A DNA stretch of 64,000 bases from Methylophaga sp. Lineage in GTDB: Bacteria > Pseudomonadota > Gammaproteobacteria > Nitrosococcales > Methylophagaceae. Under the pieces are notes generated by a model. It worked only from the letters and a program-made list of their open reading frames with translations, searched no databases and had not been told where the DNA came from. Position numbers and translations under genes: made by a program. This document shows, piece by piece, positions 35,391 through 44,051 of the stretch; the stretch's first letter is position 1, and each line of letters starts with the position of its first letter. The DNA lies in contig PAJP01000021.1 of the NCBI GenBank assembly GCA_002706095.1, positions 469,201 through 533,200 of the forward strand, written 5' to 3'.

Positions 35391-35699
35391 TTACTGACTT
35401 TCTTCTATTAGAATAGATATCAGGTATTGCCCGACCATTTCAGTATCAGCTTCTACCCTCAATACTTTTCCCTGAATAATAAACGGTGAGAATCTGTCAT
35501 TTCCCGTATCCATGACAATTTCTAACCTGTCATGCTCAGCTGGTGAAAAGTCTGATTGAATAAGTAAACCGCTGGCACTTAAATTTTTACTGATTCCCCT
35601 GTGTGTTATTTCTTTATCGCCACTTAAGGAAAATGTAATAGGCGTATCGATTTTCATTCGGTGATATGCCCGTTTTTCATCATAATCATTTGGTGACAT
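35391..35699 (-). CDS. PilZ-domain c-di-GMP-binding protein
   Basis: 102 residues comprising a single PilZ domain. Both c-di-GMP-binding motifs are present: RxxxR (RAYHR, about residues 10-14) and N-L-S-A-S-G ((D/N)xSxxG, about 39-44). GGGAG lies 7 nt before the ATG on this strand. It is a small stand-alone c-di-GMP effector, tail to tail with coq7 and divergent from the Lon-family gene. Confidence 0.88.
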   Translation of the reverse strand: MSPNDYDEKRAYHRMKIDTPITFSLSGDKEITHRGISKNLSASGLLIQSDFSPAEHDRLEIVMDTGNDRFSPFIIQGKVLRVEADTEMVGQYLISILIEESQ

Positions 35700-35775
35700 C
35701 TGATTCTCCCATCGTATATTGTCTATTTTTTCCTTAGACTTAAGCTTAAAGTAACTTATTCAAATCGAGAAAACT

Positions 35776-38166
35776 ATGCCTGAGAGCACAAAATTACAAG
35801 TCAGTGATTTATATCATCATTGTAATCCTGAACAGTGGACATTTTCTTCCACTCAAGATCTTAAAGCGACGAATGAAGTTATTGGTCAACAGCGCGCATT
35901 GAGCGCCATCGAGTTTGGCAGTCATATTGATGCGGATGGTTATAACTTATTTGTAATGGGACCAGCTGGGGCAGGCAAATATACCTTAACCCGGCGTTAT
36001 CTTGAGCAACATGTTGAGCATCTTCCTGCGGCCAAAGATTGGGCTTATCTGAATAATTTTGATGATCCACAACGACCTTATGCACTGAGTTTGCCAGCAG
36101 GGCAGGCTAAGCAACTTCGTCAAGATATTGAGGATGTTATTGATGCATTGAAGGAGGAACTACCTCAAGCCTTTGATGATGAATATTATCGTGGGCGGCT
36201 AAGAAGTCTTGATGAAGCAACCCGTAAACATCGCGTCAGATTATTTGGCGTATTACAAAAGGAAGCTGATCGGAAGGGTATTGTCTTATTAAGGCTGCAA
36301 GATGGAAATTATGCTTTTGCTGCTCAGCATAATGGCGAAGCGATGACTTCTGAAGAATTTGAGCAATTACCAGCGGCTCAGCAGGAAGAAGCAGAGAATG
36401 CCATAGCAGATTTACATGAAGACCTTCAGCACACCTTATTAGAAATCAGAGAGTGGGAGAGAAACAATACAAAACAGCTGCAGGCTCTCAACGATGAAGT
36501 CGCACTGGAAGTGTTGAGTAAACATGTCAACAAACTCAAACATGCCTATCCAAGCTCAAGCAAGTTACAGCACTATTTTGACGCTATGCTTAAAGATCTT
36601 CGCAGTAATGTGGATGCTTTTCTGAAAGATGAGCAATCTGCTGAAGAGGCTACCAGTGACATTAACATACACAAACGTTATCAAATCAATCTGGTCGTAG
36701 ATAACAGTCAAAAGCATGGTGCACCAATCGTGTATGAAAATTTACCCAATCATCAGAGCTTACTTGGCTGCATCGAAAATATGGCGATGATGGGAGCTCT
36801 GGTTACCGACTTTACTTTGATTAAAGCAGGCGCGCTTCACAAAGCAAATGGTGGTTTTTTGATCGTTGACGCAGAGCAACTGCTTTTACAGCCATACGGT
36901 TGGGAAGGCTTGAAGCGAGCATTAAAATCACGTGAAGTAAGATTTGATGCTTTAGAGCAAATATACAATCTCGTGGCGACAGTGTCTCTAGATCCTGAGC
37001 CAATACCCTTGGACCTGAAAGTTGTTTTACTGGGTGATAGAGAATTGTATTACCTGTTATATGAGATGGACCCCGAGTTCGCTGGCCTCTTTAAAGTCGT
37101 TGCTGACTTTGAAGATGAAATGACGCGAAGTGTTGAAAACGACACCTTATTTGCTCAAATGATGGCAAGCACCATTGAAAAATATAAATTAATTGATTTC
37201 GATAACTATGCCATTGCTAAAGTCATTGAACATAGTGCCAGGAGCATAGAAGACAGCCAAAAACTCTCTCTGCATATGGGCAATATGGCTGATTTATTAC
37301 GAGAAGCATCTTTTCTGGCGAAACAGCAAAAGAATCCACTTGTCACCAGAGATAATGTGCAAAGCGCCATCAAGTTAAGAGAACAAAGGCTCGATCGGCT
37401 GCGAAGCCAGATTTATCAACAAATTGAACGAAATATTATTGATATTTCAACATCAGGCTCAGTGATTGGACAAATCAATGCATTATCGGTGCTGGGAATT
37501 GGTGGCTTCAGCTTTGGTCAGCCATCCAGAGTGACTGTTTCAGCTCGTTATGGTGATGACAACATCGTGGATATAGAACGTGAGGTTGATCTCGGTGGCG
37601 ACATACACTCTAAAGGCGTATTAATTCTGAGTGGTTATTTGGGACGAACATATGCATCTGATAATCCATTATCCATGTCAGCAAGTATCGTTTTTGAACA
37701 AAATTATGGTGAAGTGGACGGTGATAGTGCCACGGTTGCAGAACTATGCGCTCTATTATCCTCCATCGCCAACATTCCAATGAAGCAGTCAATTGCAATA
37801 ACTGGATCCATGAATCAAATGGGGCAAGTTCAGGCTATTGGTGGTGTGAATGAAAAAATCGAAGGTTTCTTTGATATTTGTCAGCTCAGTGAGTTAACCG
37901 GTGAGCAAGGGGTGATTATCCCTGCCACAAACGTGCAGCATCTCATGCTACGAGAAGATGTGATCAATGCTGTGGAAAGTGGACAATTCCATATCTACGG
38001 TGTGAGTCATGTCAATCAGGCTCTGGCATTATTGTCTGGCATGCCAGCAGGTGAGTACGATGAAGAAATTGGTTTTCCGGATGATACATTTAATGCGCAT
38101 GTGATGAAGCAAATACAAAAATGGGGTGATCATAACCGTAACGATAAAGAATCATCATCTGAGTGA
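35776..38166 (+). CDS. Lon-family ATP-dependent protease (LonB/AAA_32 type)
   Basis: 796 residues. The N-terminal region contains a Walker A motif GPAGAGKYT (K68) and a long helical insert; the middle AAA+ part has GGFLIVDAEQLL as Walker B. The C-terminal Lon S16 protease domain has the catalytic dyad Ser651 (DGDSATVAEL) and Lys694 (GGVNEKIEGFF). It is the alternative Lon-related form, distinct from canonical LonA, and should degrade specific cytoplasmic proteins. The stop codon context is TGAC, and the +1 frame beyond it encodes a 13-residue acidic tail to 38206 (see finding). Confidence 0.9.
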   Translation: MPESTKLQVSDLYHHCNPEQWTFSSTQDLKATNEVIGQQRALSAIEFGSHIDADGYNLFVMGPAGAGKYTLTRRYLEQHVEHLPAAKDWAYLNNFDDPQRPYALSLPAGQAKQLRQDIEDVIDALKEELPQAFDDEYYRGRLRSLDEATRKHRVRLFGVLQKEADRKGIVLLRLQDGNYAFAAQHNGEAMTSEEFEQLPAAQQEEAENAIADLHEDLQHTLLEIREWERNNTKQLQALNDEVALEVLSKHVNKLKHAYPSSSKLQHYFDAMLKDLRSNVDAFLKDEQSAEEATSDINIHKRYQINLVVDNSQKHGAPIVYENLPNHQSLLGCIENMAMMGALVTDFTLIKAGALHKANGGFLIVDAEQLLLQPYGWEGLKRALKSREVRFDALEQIYNLVATVSLDPEPIPLDLKVVLLGDRELYYLLYEMDPEFAGLFKVVADFEDEMTRSVENDTLFAQMMASTIEKYKLIDFDNYAIAKVIEHSARSIEDSQKLSLHMGNMADLLREASFLAKQQKNPLVTRDNVQSAIKLREQRLDRLRSQIYQQIERNIIDISTSGSVIGQINALSVLGIGGFSFGQPSRVTVSARYGDDNIVDIEREVDLGGDIHSKGVLILSGYLGRTYASDNPLSMSASIVFEQNYGEVDGDSATVAELCALLSSIANIPMKQSIAITGSMNQMGQVQAIGGVNEKIEGFFDICQLSELTGEQGVIIPATNVQHLMLREDVINAVESGQFHIYGVSHVNQALALLSGMPAGEYDEEIGFPDDTFNAHVMKQIQKWGDHNRNDKESSSE

Positions 38167-38235
38167 CGGGTTTATTGAAGACTCTGATGTTGATGACGAT
38201 AAGTAGAGTAGATATAAAAATGACGGAGTAATCAC

Positions 38236-38646
38236 ATGCAAAGATTAAGTGTTCTATTGTGTTTTATCTATATGGCCTTTTCAATGAATGCTTATGCCAT
38301 GAGACTACCACCCGTACCTGCTGAGCCAATTTATTTTGAACCGCCAGTGGTAAAACCCGATCAAAATATGCAACAAATGAGCTGTTATCAAGTTGATAAA
38401 GCAATCAATCAGTTACATCCTTACCGGTACACTTATAAGCCTAGTTTTTATAAAGATGATGCAAATAAAGCAGCTACCGCACTCATCATGATCGATAGCA
38501 TACCGATTGTTCAAGGCTGGCTAGGATTAGGCTATTTAGGGTATTCTGCTTTAGTAGAAGAAAAAGAAGATAGACGACAGCTACAAGTAGAGCAACAGAT
38601 ATCAGCATTACAACGTATAAAAGCAGAAAAGCACTGTTATGAGTAA
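38236..38646 (+). CDS. Hypothetical small exported protein
   Basis: 136 residues with a signal peptide (cleavage about NAYA|MR, residue 21), a proline-rich segment (LPPVPAEPIYFEPPVVKP), two cysteines (in MSCYQV and near the C terminus KHCYE), a short Gly-rich hydrophobic stretch (about 86-102) that may insert in a membrane, and a charged helical tail. GGAG precedes the ATG. I recognise no family. It lies just upstream of the WYEAN-repeat gene, with about 95 bp between, and might share its role; that is only a positional suggestion. Confidence 0.6.
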   Translation: MQRLSVLLCFIYMAFSMNAYAMRLPPVPAEPIYFEPPVVKPDQNMQQMSCYQVDKAINQLHPYRYTYKPSFYKDDANKAATALIMIDSIPIVQGWLGLGYLGYSALVEEKEDRRQLQVEQQISALQRIKAEKHCYE

Positions 38647-38742
38647 AACTGATCTCAATCAAATATCCTACTGATTTTGTTGTGAACTTGATTAAAAGTC
38701 ATGTACTATCAGAATACTTAAATGCCCAGAGAGGTAAGAAAT

Positions 38743-39981
38743 ATGACTAGCACGTTTGAAATTAAAGCAAAATGGTACGAAGCTAATCTAAAAACAGCGA
38801 GAGAGTCCAGAAGCAAATGGTATGAGGCTAACCTCAAACCATCTATAAACATTGCCAAACCTTGGTATAACGCTAACAAGCGTCCAGCGAAAGACGTTGA
38901 GATTCCTTGGTACAAAGCTAACTTGGTTGAGCATATTGAAACCAAAAATAAATGGTATGCAGCTAATCTAGACCAAGCCGTTCAGTCTGTACGCGCTACT
39001 CGTAAATGGTATGAAGCTAACAGAAGCCAATCTGAGGTTGAAAAGCGCTGGCAACATTTCAGTGAAGAAATGTACAGTGATGTAAAAAAAGCTTGGATGC
39101 GTGTGAATCTTGATCAGGCACGTGAAAAACGTATCAAATGGTATGAAGCAAATCTGAACAATACTCCTACCGAAAAACATTGGTATGAGTTCAGTGATGA
39201 AAAATATTCAGACACCAAAAAGAAATGGTACGAAGCCAATTTACAAACAGCTCGTATTAATCACAGCAAATGGTACGAAGCAAACATTCACCCTGATCCT
39301 CACGCTGAAATCAAAAAGCGTTGGTATGAGTCTAATTTAAGTTTAATTCGCACGCGTCAAGTCAAAACCAAATGGTTTGCAGACAACGCGGCTATCGCTA
39401 GAGAGAACCAAAAATGGTACGAAGCCAATCAGCGACCTGCTAAGGTTTCCGATACACCTTGGTACGAGGCTAATATTGCAGCGCACATCCACACTAAAAA
39501 CAAGTGGTACGAAGCTAACTTGAAATCTGCAGTTGCAGCTGTTCGTGCAGAACGTAGTCGTTGGTACGAAGCAAATGATAATCAGCCTACGCAAACGCAC
39601 TGGTATGATTATAGAGAGGCTAACGACACTGATTGGAAATTAGCTTTCCGCGAAGCGAACTTAAAACAAGCTCGTGAAAAACGTATTAAATGGTATGAAG
39701 CGAATCTCGATAACACACCGACAGAAAAACATTGGTATGAAATCAGTGATGAGCTGACAACTGAAACAGATAAAAAATGGTACGAAGCCAATCTGGAGAA
39801 AGCGCGAATCAGCCATAACAAATGGTATGAAGCCAATATGCATCCAGATCCACATGCTGATATCAAGAAAAAGTGGTATGAGGCTAATCTTGACTTAGCA
39901 AGAACACAAAAAGTGAAAAGTGATTGGTTCAAGCAGAATATGATCACTGCACGTGAATCAAGCAAAAAGTGGGATAAGTAA
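38743..39981 (+). CDS. WYEAN-repeat protein of unknown function
   Basis: 412 residues from ATG 38743, which has GAGAGG 11 nt upstream; an earlier in-frame ATG at 38722 lies before that site. The protein is built of about 27 Trp-anchored repeats with usual Trp spacing of 15 residues (range 11-19). The consensus is KWYEANLxxAxxxxx; WYEAN occurs exactly 14 times, and variants include PWYNAN, RWYESN, HWYEFS and KWFADN. It contains no Gly and no Cys and has no signal peptide or membrane segment, so it is probably cytoplasmic and strongly helical (15 residues equals about four helical turns). Residues 41-224 and 225-409 are a duplicated pair with Trp positions offset by 184. Codons of the motif vary synonymously between copies, so selection acts on the protein. 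I recognise no family. It is followed 48 bp later by an MBL-fold gene. Confidence 0.85.
   Translation: MTSTFEIKAKWYEANLKTARESRSKWYEANLKPSINIAKPWYNANKRPAKDVEIPWYKANLVEHIETKNKWYAANLDQAVQSVRATRKWYEANRSQSEVEKRWQHFSEEMYSDVKKAWMRVNLDQAREKRIKWYEANLNNTPTEKHWYEFSDEKYSDTKKKWYEANLQTARINHSKWYEANIHPDPHAEIKKRWYESNLSLIRTRQVKTKWFADNAAIARENQKWYEANQRPAKVSDTPWYEANIAAHIHTKNKWYEANLKSAVAAVRAERSRWYEANDNQPTQTHWYDYREANDTDWKLAFREANLKQAREKRIKWYEANLDNTPTEKHWYEISDELTTETDKKWYEANLEKARISHNKWYEANMHPDPHADIKKKWYEANLDLARTQKVKSDWFKQNMITARESSKKWDK
38863..39966 (+). repeat. Internal tandem duplication of 552 bp within the WYEAN gene
   Basis: 38863-39414 and 39415-39966 encode two 184-residue blocks in the same order: RPAK, HTKNKWYEANL-type, REKRIKWYEANL, TPTEKHWYE, KWYEAN, HPDPHA and KVK/TKW segments. 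The first and last thirds keep exact register; the middle differs by compensating short indels (13-19-residue Trp spacing). It is an old duplication at the protein level. Confidence 0.85.
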
Positions 39982-39984
39982 ACT

Positions 39985-40000
39985 GTAGAGAGAACTCTAC
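39985..40000. repeat. Short inverted repeat after the WYEAN gene
   Basis: GTAGAG-AGAA-CTCTAC, 6-bp arms, 3 bp after the stop codon and without a T-run. A weak mRNA hairpin; read-through into the MBL-fold gene seems possible. Confidence 0.4.
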
Positions 40001-40029
40001 TGAAAGGCGTCAACGGGCATGGATTTTAG

Positions 40030-40668
40030 ATGTTAAAAATCGAATGTATCACCGTTGGCGCCTTTTTTGTGAATACCTATTTGATTATTGATGAAGCGAC
40101 AAATGAGGCTGCCATCATTGATACCGGTGAGACAACAGAGCTCGCTGATTATCTTGAAACTAAACGTGAAGAATTTAAGCTAACTAAAATTCTACTAACA
40201 CACGGTCACCTTGATCATGCTGGCTCTTTGAAAGACATACAGTATCTATTTGACGCACAAACCTACCTTCCAAGATTAGACAAACCTTTATTCGACACAC
40301 TGCCACAACAAGGCGACTGGTTCGGTGCTCCACATATGAATCGACCATGTGGCAGAATTGATCATTTTGTTGATGATGGCGATATCATTAGTCTAGGAGA
40401 AACAGATTTAACCTTTATTTCAACTCCAGGACATACACCTGGACAAGGTTGTTACTATACTAATCAAGATATTTTCGTGGGGGATACCTTGTTTGCCGGC
40501 AGTGTAGGGCGCACTGACTTACCCATGGGAGATGCTGCTCTGATGCAAAAGAGTCTGAGAAAACTGTCTTCATTACCCGGTTCTTTGATCGTTCACTCCG
40601 GTCATGGCCAAACGACTACAATAGCTGATGAGAAACGTCACAATCCATTTTTACAATTTTTGAGATAA
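40030..40668 (+). CDS. Metallo-beta-lactamase-fold hydrolase (glyoxalase II-like)
   Basis: 212 residues. The Zn-binding THGHLDHAG motif (about 58-66), a further metal His in STPGHTPGQG, bridging Asp in FVGDTLF and His in VHSGHGQTT are all present. Similar to YcbL-type class II glyoxalases, which hydrolyse thioesters such as S-lactoylglutathione. Cytoplasmic. It is 10 bp from the carbonic anhydrase gene and probably co-transcribed with it. Confidence 0.85.
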   Translation: MLKIECITVGAFFVNTYLIIDEATNEAAIIDTGETTELADYLETKREEFKLTKILLTHGHLDHAGSLKDIQYLFDAQTYLPRLDKPLFDTLPQQGDWFGAPHMNRPCGRIDHFVDDGDIISLGETDLTFISTPGHTPGQGCYYTNQDIFVGDTLFAGSVGRTDLPMGDAALMQKSLRKLSSLPGSLIVHSGHGQTTTIADEKRHNPFLQFLR

Positions 40669-40678
40669 CAATAACAAC

Positions 40679-41308
40679 ATGCCGACGACGTATAAATTGC
40701 TAGAGGGTTTTTCTCGATTTAAAAAAACATACTTTGGTGATAATAGAGCACTGTATGAGAGTATGAAAACAGGGCAGCCAACAAAAATACTTATGATTGC
40801 TTGTTGTGATTCCAGAGTTGATCCTGCGATTTTAACGGATTGCGATCCTGGTGATATTTTCACCGTAAGAAATGTGGCAAACCTTGTTCCTCCATGTGAA
40901 ACAGATAATAACCATCATGGCACAAGCTCTGCGCTGGAGTTTGCGGTGAATTCGCTAAATGTAGAGAGCATCGTTGTGATGGGCCATGGCAATTGTGGTG
41001 GTATACGTGCTTTATGGCAAAGTGATGGTGTCGAAGATTCCAAATTTATCCATCGCTGGGTGTCTATTGCGAAAAGCGCTAAGGACTGGGTAAAAGTCAA
41101 TCATAAACATGAACATGAAAGTGTTCAGTTAAAGATGTGTGAACAGAGAGCTGTACTTGTTTCTTTGGAAAATCTGATGACATTTGAGTGTATCAAAGAC
41201 CGTGTTGAAGCCGGGAATTTACGATTACATGGGTGGTACTTTGATCTCGATAAAGGTGAGTTGATGTGCTACAACCCGACCACTGACAAGTTTGAAAAAC
41301 CAGCATAA
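40679..41308 (+). CDS. Beta-class carbonic anhydrase
   Basis: 209 residues. Interconverts CO2 and bicarbonate in the cytoplasm. Zn ligands and the catalytic dyad are visible: C and D/R in CCDSRVDP, and H and C in GHGNCGG. It lies 10 bp after the MBL-fold gene and ends at a strong terminator. It would supply bicarbonate for carboxylations. Confidence 0.94.
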   Translation: MPTTYKLLEGFSRFKKTYFGDNRALYESMKTGQPTKILMIACCDSRVDPAILTDCDPGDIFTVRNVANLVPPCETDNNHHGTSSALEFAVNSLNVESIVVMGHGNCGGIRALWQSDGVEDSKFIHRWVSIAKSAKDWVKVNHKHEHESVQLKMCEQRAVLVSLENLMTFECIKDRVEAGNLRLHGWYFDLDKGELMCYNPTTDKFEKPA

Positions 41309-41333
41309 AAAAGGCGCCTTTGGCGCCTTTTTT
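41307..41333. terminator. Bidirectional terminator between carbonic anhydrase gene and bamE
   Basis: AAAAAAGGCGCC-TTT-GGCGCCTTTTTT: strong stem with A- and T-runs on the two sides, between convergent genes. Confidence 0.92.
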
Positions 41334-41334
41334 A

Positions 41335-41874
41335 TTATTGAATATCTCTATCAGGAATTTGCTGTTCATCTACATCAGGTTTAGCGGGATCTGTACCTTC
41401 GATGACTTCAATATCTTCGTCATCATCCCCGAGACCCACCAGACTTTTTAGCTTTGAATACAGGCCAGTGTTTTTCTCTGTTAAAGGCACGATAACATTT
41501 TTATCCTGGCGTTCAACCTGTGGTAGATCTGCTCTAGCCACAGTGCGTGTATCACCATCAATGCGTGCCAATTTTTCTGACTCATCAAAGTAAAGGGTGA
41601 TACGGCGTTGTTCGCGATCTTCTCCGCCGGGTTGATAACTATAGACATAGTCCCAGCGATTCGGGTGAAAAGTATCAATGAGTAATGGCGTGCCCATAAC
41701 ATAGGCGACCTGATTTTTCGTCATGCCTGGCTCAAGTTGATTGATCATTTCTTGAGTAACATCATTACCTTGCTGAATATCTATGCGATAAACACCTGGT
41801 ATTTTATCGGTGCTGCAAGCTGACAATGACAAAATAACTGCCAAGGAAAGGCTGTAAACAACGGAGCTTTTCAT
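41335..41874 (-). CDS. bamE: Outer membrane assembly lipoprotein BamE (SmpA/OmlA)
   Basis: 179 residues. A lipobox LSAC directs lipidation at about Cys20. The conserved BamE fold follows: [27 protein letters not shown] and [13 protein letters not shown]. It is a subunit of the Bam beta-barrel assembly machine in the outer membrane. The acidic C-terminal extension is longer than in E. coli. It is divergent from fur, the usual bamE-fur order of Gammaproteobacteria. Confidence 0.94.
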   Translation of the reverse strand: MKSSVVYSLSLAVILSLSACSTDKIPGVYRIDIQQGNDVTQEMINQLEPGMTKNQVAYVMGTPLLIDTFHPNRWDYVYSYQPGGEDREQRRITLYFDESEKLARIDGDTRTVARADLPQVERQDKNVIVPLTEKNTGLYSKLKSLVGLGDDDEDIEVIEGTDPAKPDVDEQQIPDRDIQ

Positions 41875-41952
41875 TTAGTATTGATTTCTGTAGTTAATTA
41901 CCAATCTGCGATGATACTCTATTCGCAGCATTTCTACGAGGCAACAATAATA

Positions 41953-42369
41953 ATGGAAAGACAAGATTTACGAAAAGCTGGATTAAAAGTGACGCTACCA
42001 AGATTGAAAGTCTTGGAAATTTTGGAAACATCGGATTTGCGTCATATGAGTGCGGAAGATGTGTACAAAGCACTTCTGGATATGGGAGAAGAAATAGGCT
42101 TAGCCACGGTTTATCGTGTACTAACGCAGTTTGAGGGAGCCGGACTAGTTTCCAGGCTCAGCATTGAGGGTGGACATGCTGTATTTGAGCTACAAGACGG
42201 TAGTCATCATGATCATCTACTGTGTGTGCGCTGCGGCAAGATTGAAGAGTTTTTCGATGAAGTCATCGAGCAACGCCAAAAAGCCATCGCTAAAGAAAAA
42301 GGTTGGGAGATGACGGATCATAGTTTATATATCTATGGGATCTGCCAAACGTGTTTAAGAGAAGAATAG
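41953..42369 (+). CDS. fur: Ferric uptake regulator Fur
   Basis: 138 residues from ATG 41953 (GAGG upstream); the frame extends to a TTG at 41881 but the Fur N terminus MERQDLRKAGLKVTLPRL fits only the later start. Winged-helix DNA-binding domain (about 1-83, including HMSAEDVYKALLDMGEEIGLATVYRVL) and metal-binding dimerisation domain with HHDHLLCVRCGKIEEF and the C-terminal CxxC-like pair (ICQTC). It represses iron uptake genes with Fe2+. It is divergent from bamE. Confidence 0.96.
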   Translation: MERQDLRKAGLKVTLPRLKVLEILETSDLRHMSAEDVYKALLDMGEEIGLATVYRVLTQFEGAGLVSRLSIEGGHAVFELQDGSHHDHLLCVRCGKIEEFFDEVIEQRQKAIAKEKGWEMTDHSLYIYGICQTCLREE

Positions 42370-42377
42370 TAAATAAT

Positions 42378-44051
42378 CTAGCGTTGAGCCTGATCCAGCA
42401 TTTCCTCTGCATGAGAACGTGTTTTAGTGGTCAGGTTCACGCCACCTAGCATTCTAGCTATTTCTTCAATACGCTGTTGTTTATCGAGTTTATCAACAAC
42501 AATATGAGTGCTGTCTTTTAAATGTTTTTTACTGACCTGTAATTGATGGTGTGCTTGCGCAGCTACTTGCGGTAGATGTGTAATGCAAATCACTTGTTGC
42601 GTTGCAGCTAACGCTCTTAAATGTTGACCCACCACCTCAGCAACACTACCACCAATACCTACATCCACCTCATCAAAAATTAAGGTTGGGACCGTTCGTT
42701 TTCCAGCCGTGACAACTTGAATTGCCAAGCTGATCCGGGCAAGCTCACCGCCTGACGCCACTTTCGCCAGCTCACCTGAGGGTTGTCCGGGGTTTGTTCT
42801 GACTAAAATTCGAACACTGTCCATACCGTGCTCTGAAAATTTCTGATCTGGATTGGCGATTACTTCAATATCAATTTCACCAGAAGGAATGGCCAGCTGT
42901 TTGATAGAGGCTGAAATTTGCTTTGCTAGTGGTTTAGCCGTTTTGATTCGTTTCTGGTGTATTTCTTCGCTTAGTGTCCGGCAAACCTTCTCTTTTTCAG
43001 CTAATTGTGTTTCGAGTTCAGCTAGATGCACTTCACTGGAAGAGAGTCGGTCGAGTTCTACTGTTAATTCTTGATAGAGTTCGGGTAACTCCTCGACTTC
43101 GACTTGATGTTTTCTCGCGATATCGTGGAGCTGGGATAGTTCATTCTCAATACTGTTTAATCGTTCCGGATCGAGATCGATATGATCCAAGTATTGACGT
43201 AACTCATCTGCCGTTTCATCAAGATTGATAATAGCCGCATTAAGTGTTTCTACAGCGCTAGCGAAGCGTGGTTCAACATGCTGAAGCTTTTCAAGTTCGC
43301 TTAAAGTATGGTTGATTATGTCGTATGCAGCCGCTTGTTCCTCATCAAAGATGCGATGTAAGCCTGCTTCTGCTGTACTAATTAACTCAGCAGCATTAGC
43401 AAGTTGGTTTTGCTCTTGAAGAAGCTGCTGGATATGTGATTCCGATAATTGGAAATTAGCCAGTTCACCTACCTGATATTGCAATAATTCCTGTTTGGCG
43501 CGTTGCTCATCAGACTGGCTTTTCAATTGTTGGAGCGCTTGCTGTGACGATGACCAATCTCGATAAGCCAATTTAAGTTTATCGAGTAATGCTTTGTTAT
43601 CAGCAACAATATCTAATATTTCGCGCTGAGTCTGAGGCCGTATTAATGATTGGTGTGCATGTTGTCCATGTATGTCGATACTTCGCTCACTGACTTCTCT
43701 TAAAAGTGCCAGTGGAACCATACGACCGTTTATATAACCTTTTGAGCGTCCATCACGACTGATTGTACGACGAAGGTGACATTGCTCCTCTTCATCTAAT
43801 TCATGGTCTTTTAACCATTTAGCTAAGCTTACGTTGTTGTTCAGATTGAAGTCGGCTTCAATTTCAGCACGCTCTGCACCGTGCCGAATCATATTCGAGT
43901 CTGCGCGATCACCTAGCACTAAGCTAAGCGCATCCACTAACATCGATTTACCAGCACCAGTTTCTCCAGTTAGCGATGTCATGCCAGGCTCAAAATTAAG
44001 AGCAAGATCTTCTACCACCGCTAAGTTACGAACACTCAGACCTACTAACAT
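42378..44051 (-). CDS. recN: DNA repair protein RecN
   Basis: 557 residues from ATG 44051 with AAGAAAG upstream; an in-frame ATG at 44069 is less likely. An SMC-like ATPase of double-strand break repair. Walker A GETGAGKS is near residue 30, two long coiled-coil arms fill the middle, and the C-terminal signature/Walker B region has VASGGELARISLA and LIFDEVDVGIGG. The start codon overlaps the nadK stop codon, so the two are translationally coupled. Confidence 0.95.
   Translation of the reverse strand: MLVGLSVRNLAVVEDLALNFEPGMTSLTGETGAGKSMLVDALSLVLGDRADSNMIRHGAERAEIEADFNLNNNVSLAKWLKDHELDEEEQCHLRRTISRDGRSKGYINGRMVPLALLREVSERSIDIHGQHAHQSLIRPQTQREILDIVADNKALLDKLKLAYRDWSSSQQALQQLKSQSDEQRAKQELLQYQVGELANFQLSESHIQQLLQEQNQLANAAELISTAEAGLHRIFDEEQAAAYDIINHTLSELEKLQHVEPRFASAVETLNAAIINLDETADELRQYLDHIDLDPERLNSIENELSQLHDIARKHQVEVEELPELYQELTVELDRLSSSEVHLAELETQLAEKEKVCRTLSEEIHQKRIKTAKPLAKQISASIKQLAIPSGEIDIEVIANPDQKFSEHGMDSVRILVRTNPGQPSGELAKVASGGELARISLAIQVVTAGKRTVPTLIFDEVDVGIGGSVAEVVGQHLRALAATQQVICITHLPQVAAQAHHQLQVSKKHLKDSTHIVVDKLDKQQRIEEIARMLGGVNLTTKTRSHAEEMLDQAQR

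Noticed and set aside
38743..39981. WYEAN gene as a RiPP multi-core precursor or CRISPR-like DNA repeat
   Set aside because: No radical SAM, YcaO, protease or transporter gene of a RiPP cluster is adjacent (the MBL-fold gene is glyoxalase-like). At DNA level the repeats vary in codons and spacing, unlike CRISPR.
38718..40013. Several minus-strand ORFs with LASYH/FIPF-type repeats opposite the WYEAN gene
   Set aside because: They are antisense shadows of the repeated TGGTAYGARGC codons, with no ribosome sites and no independent codon signal.
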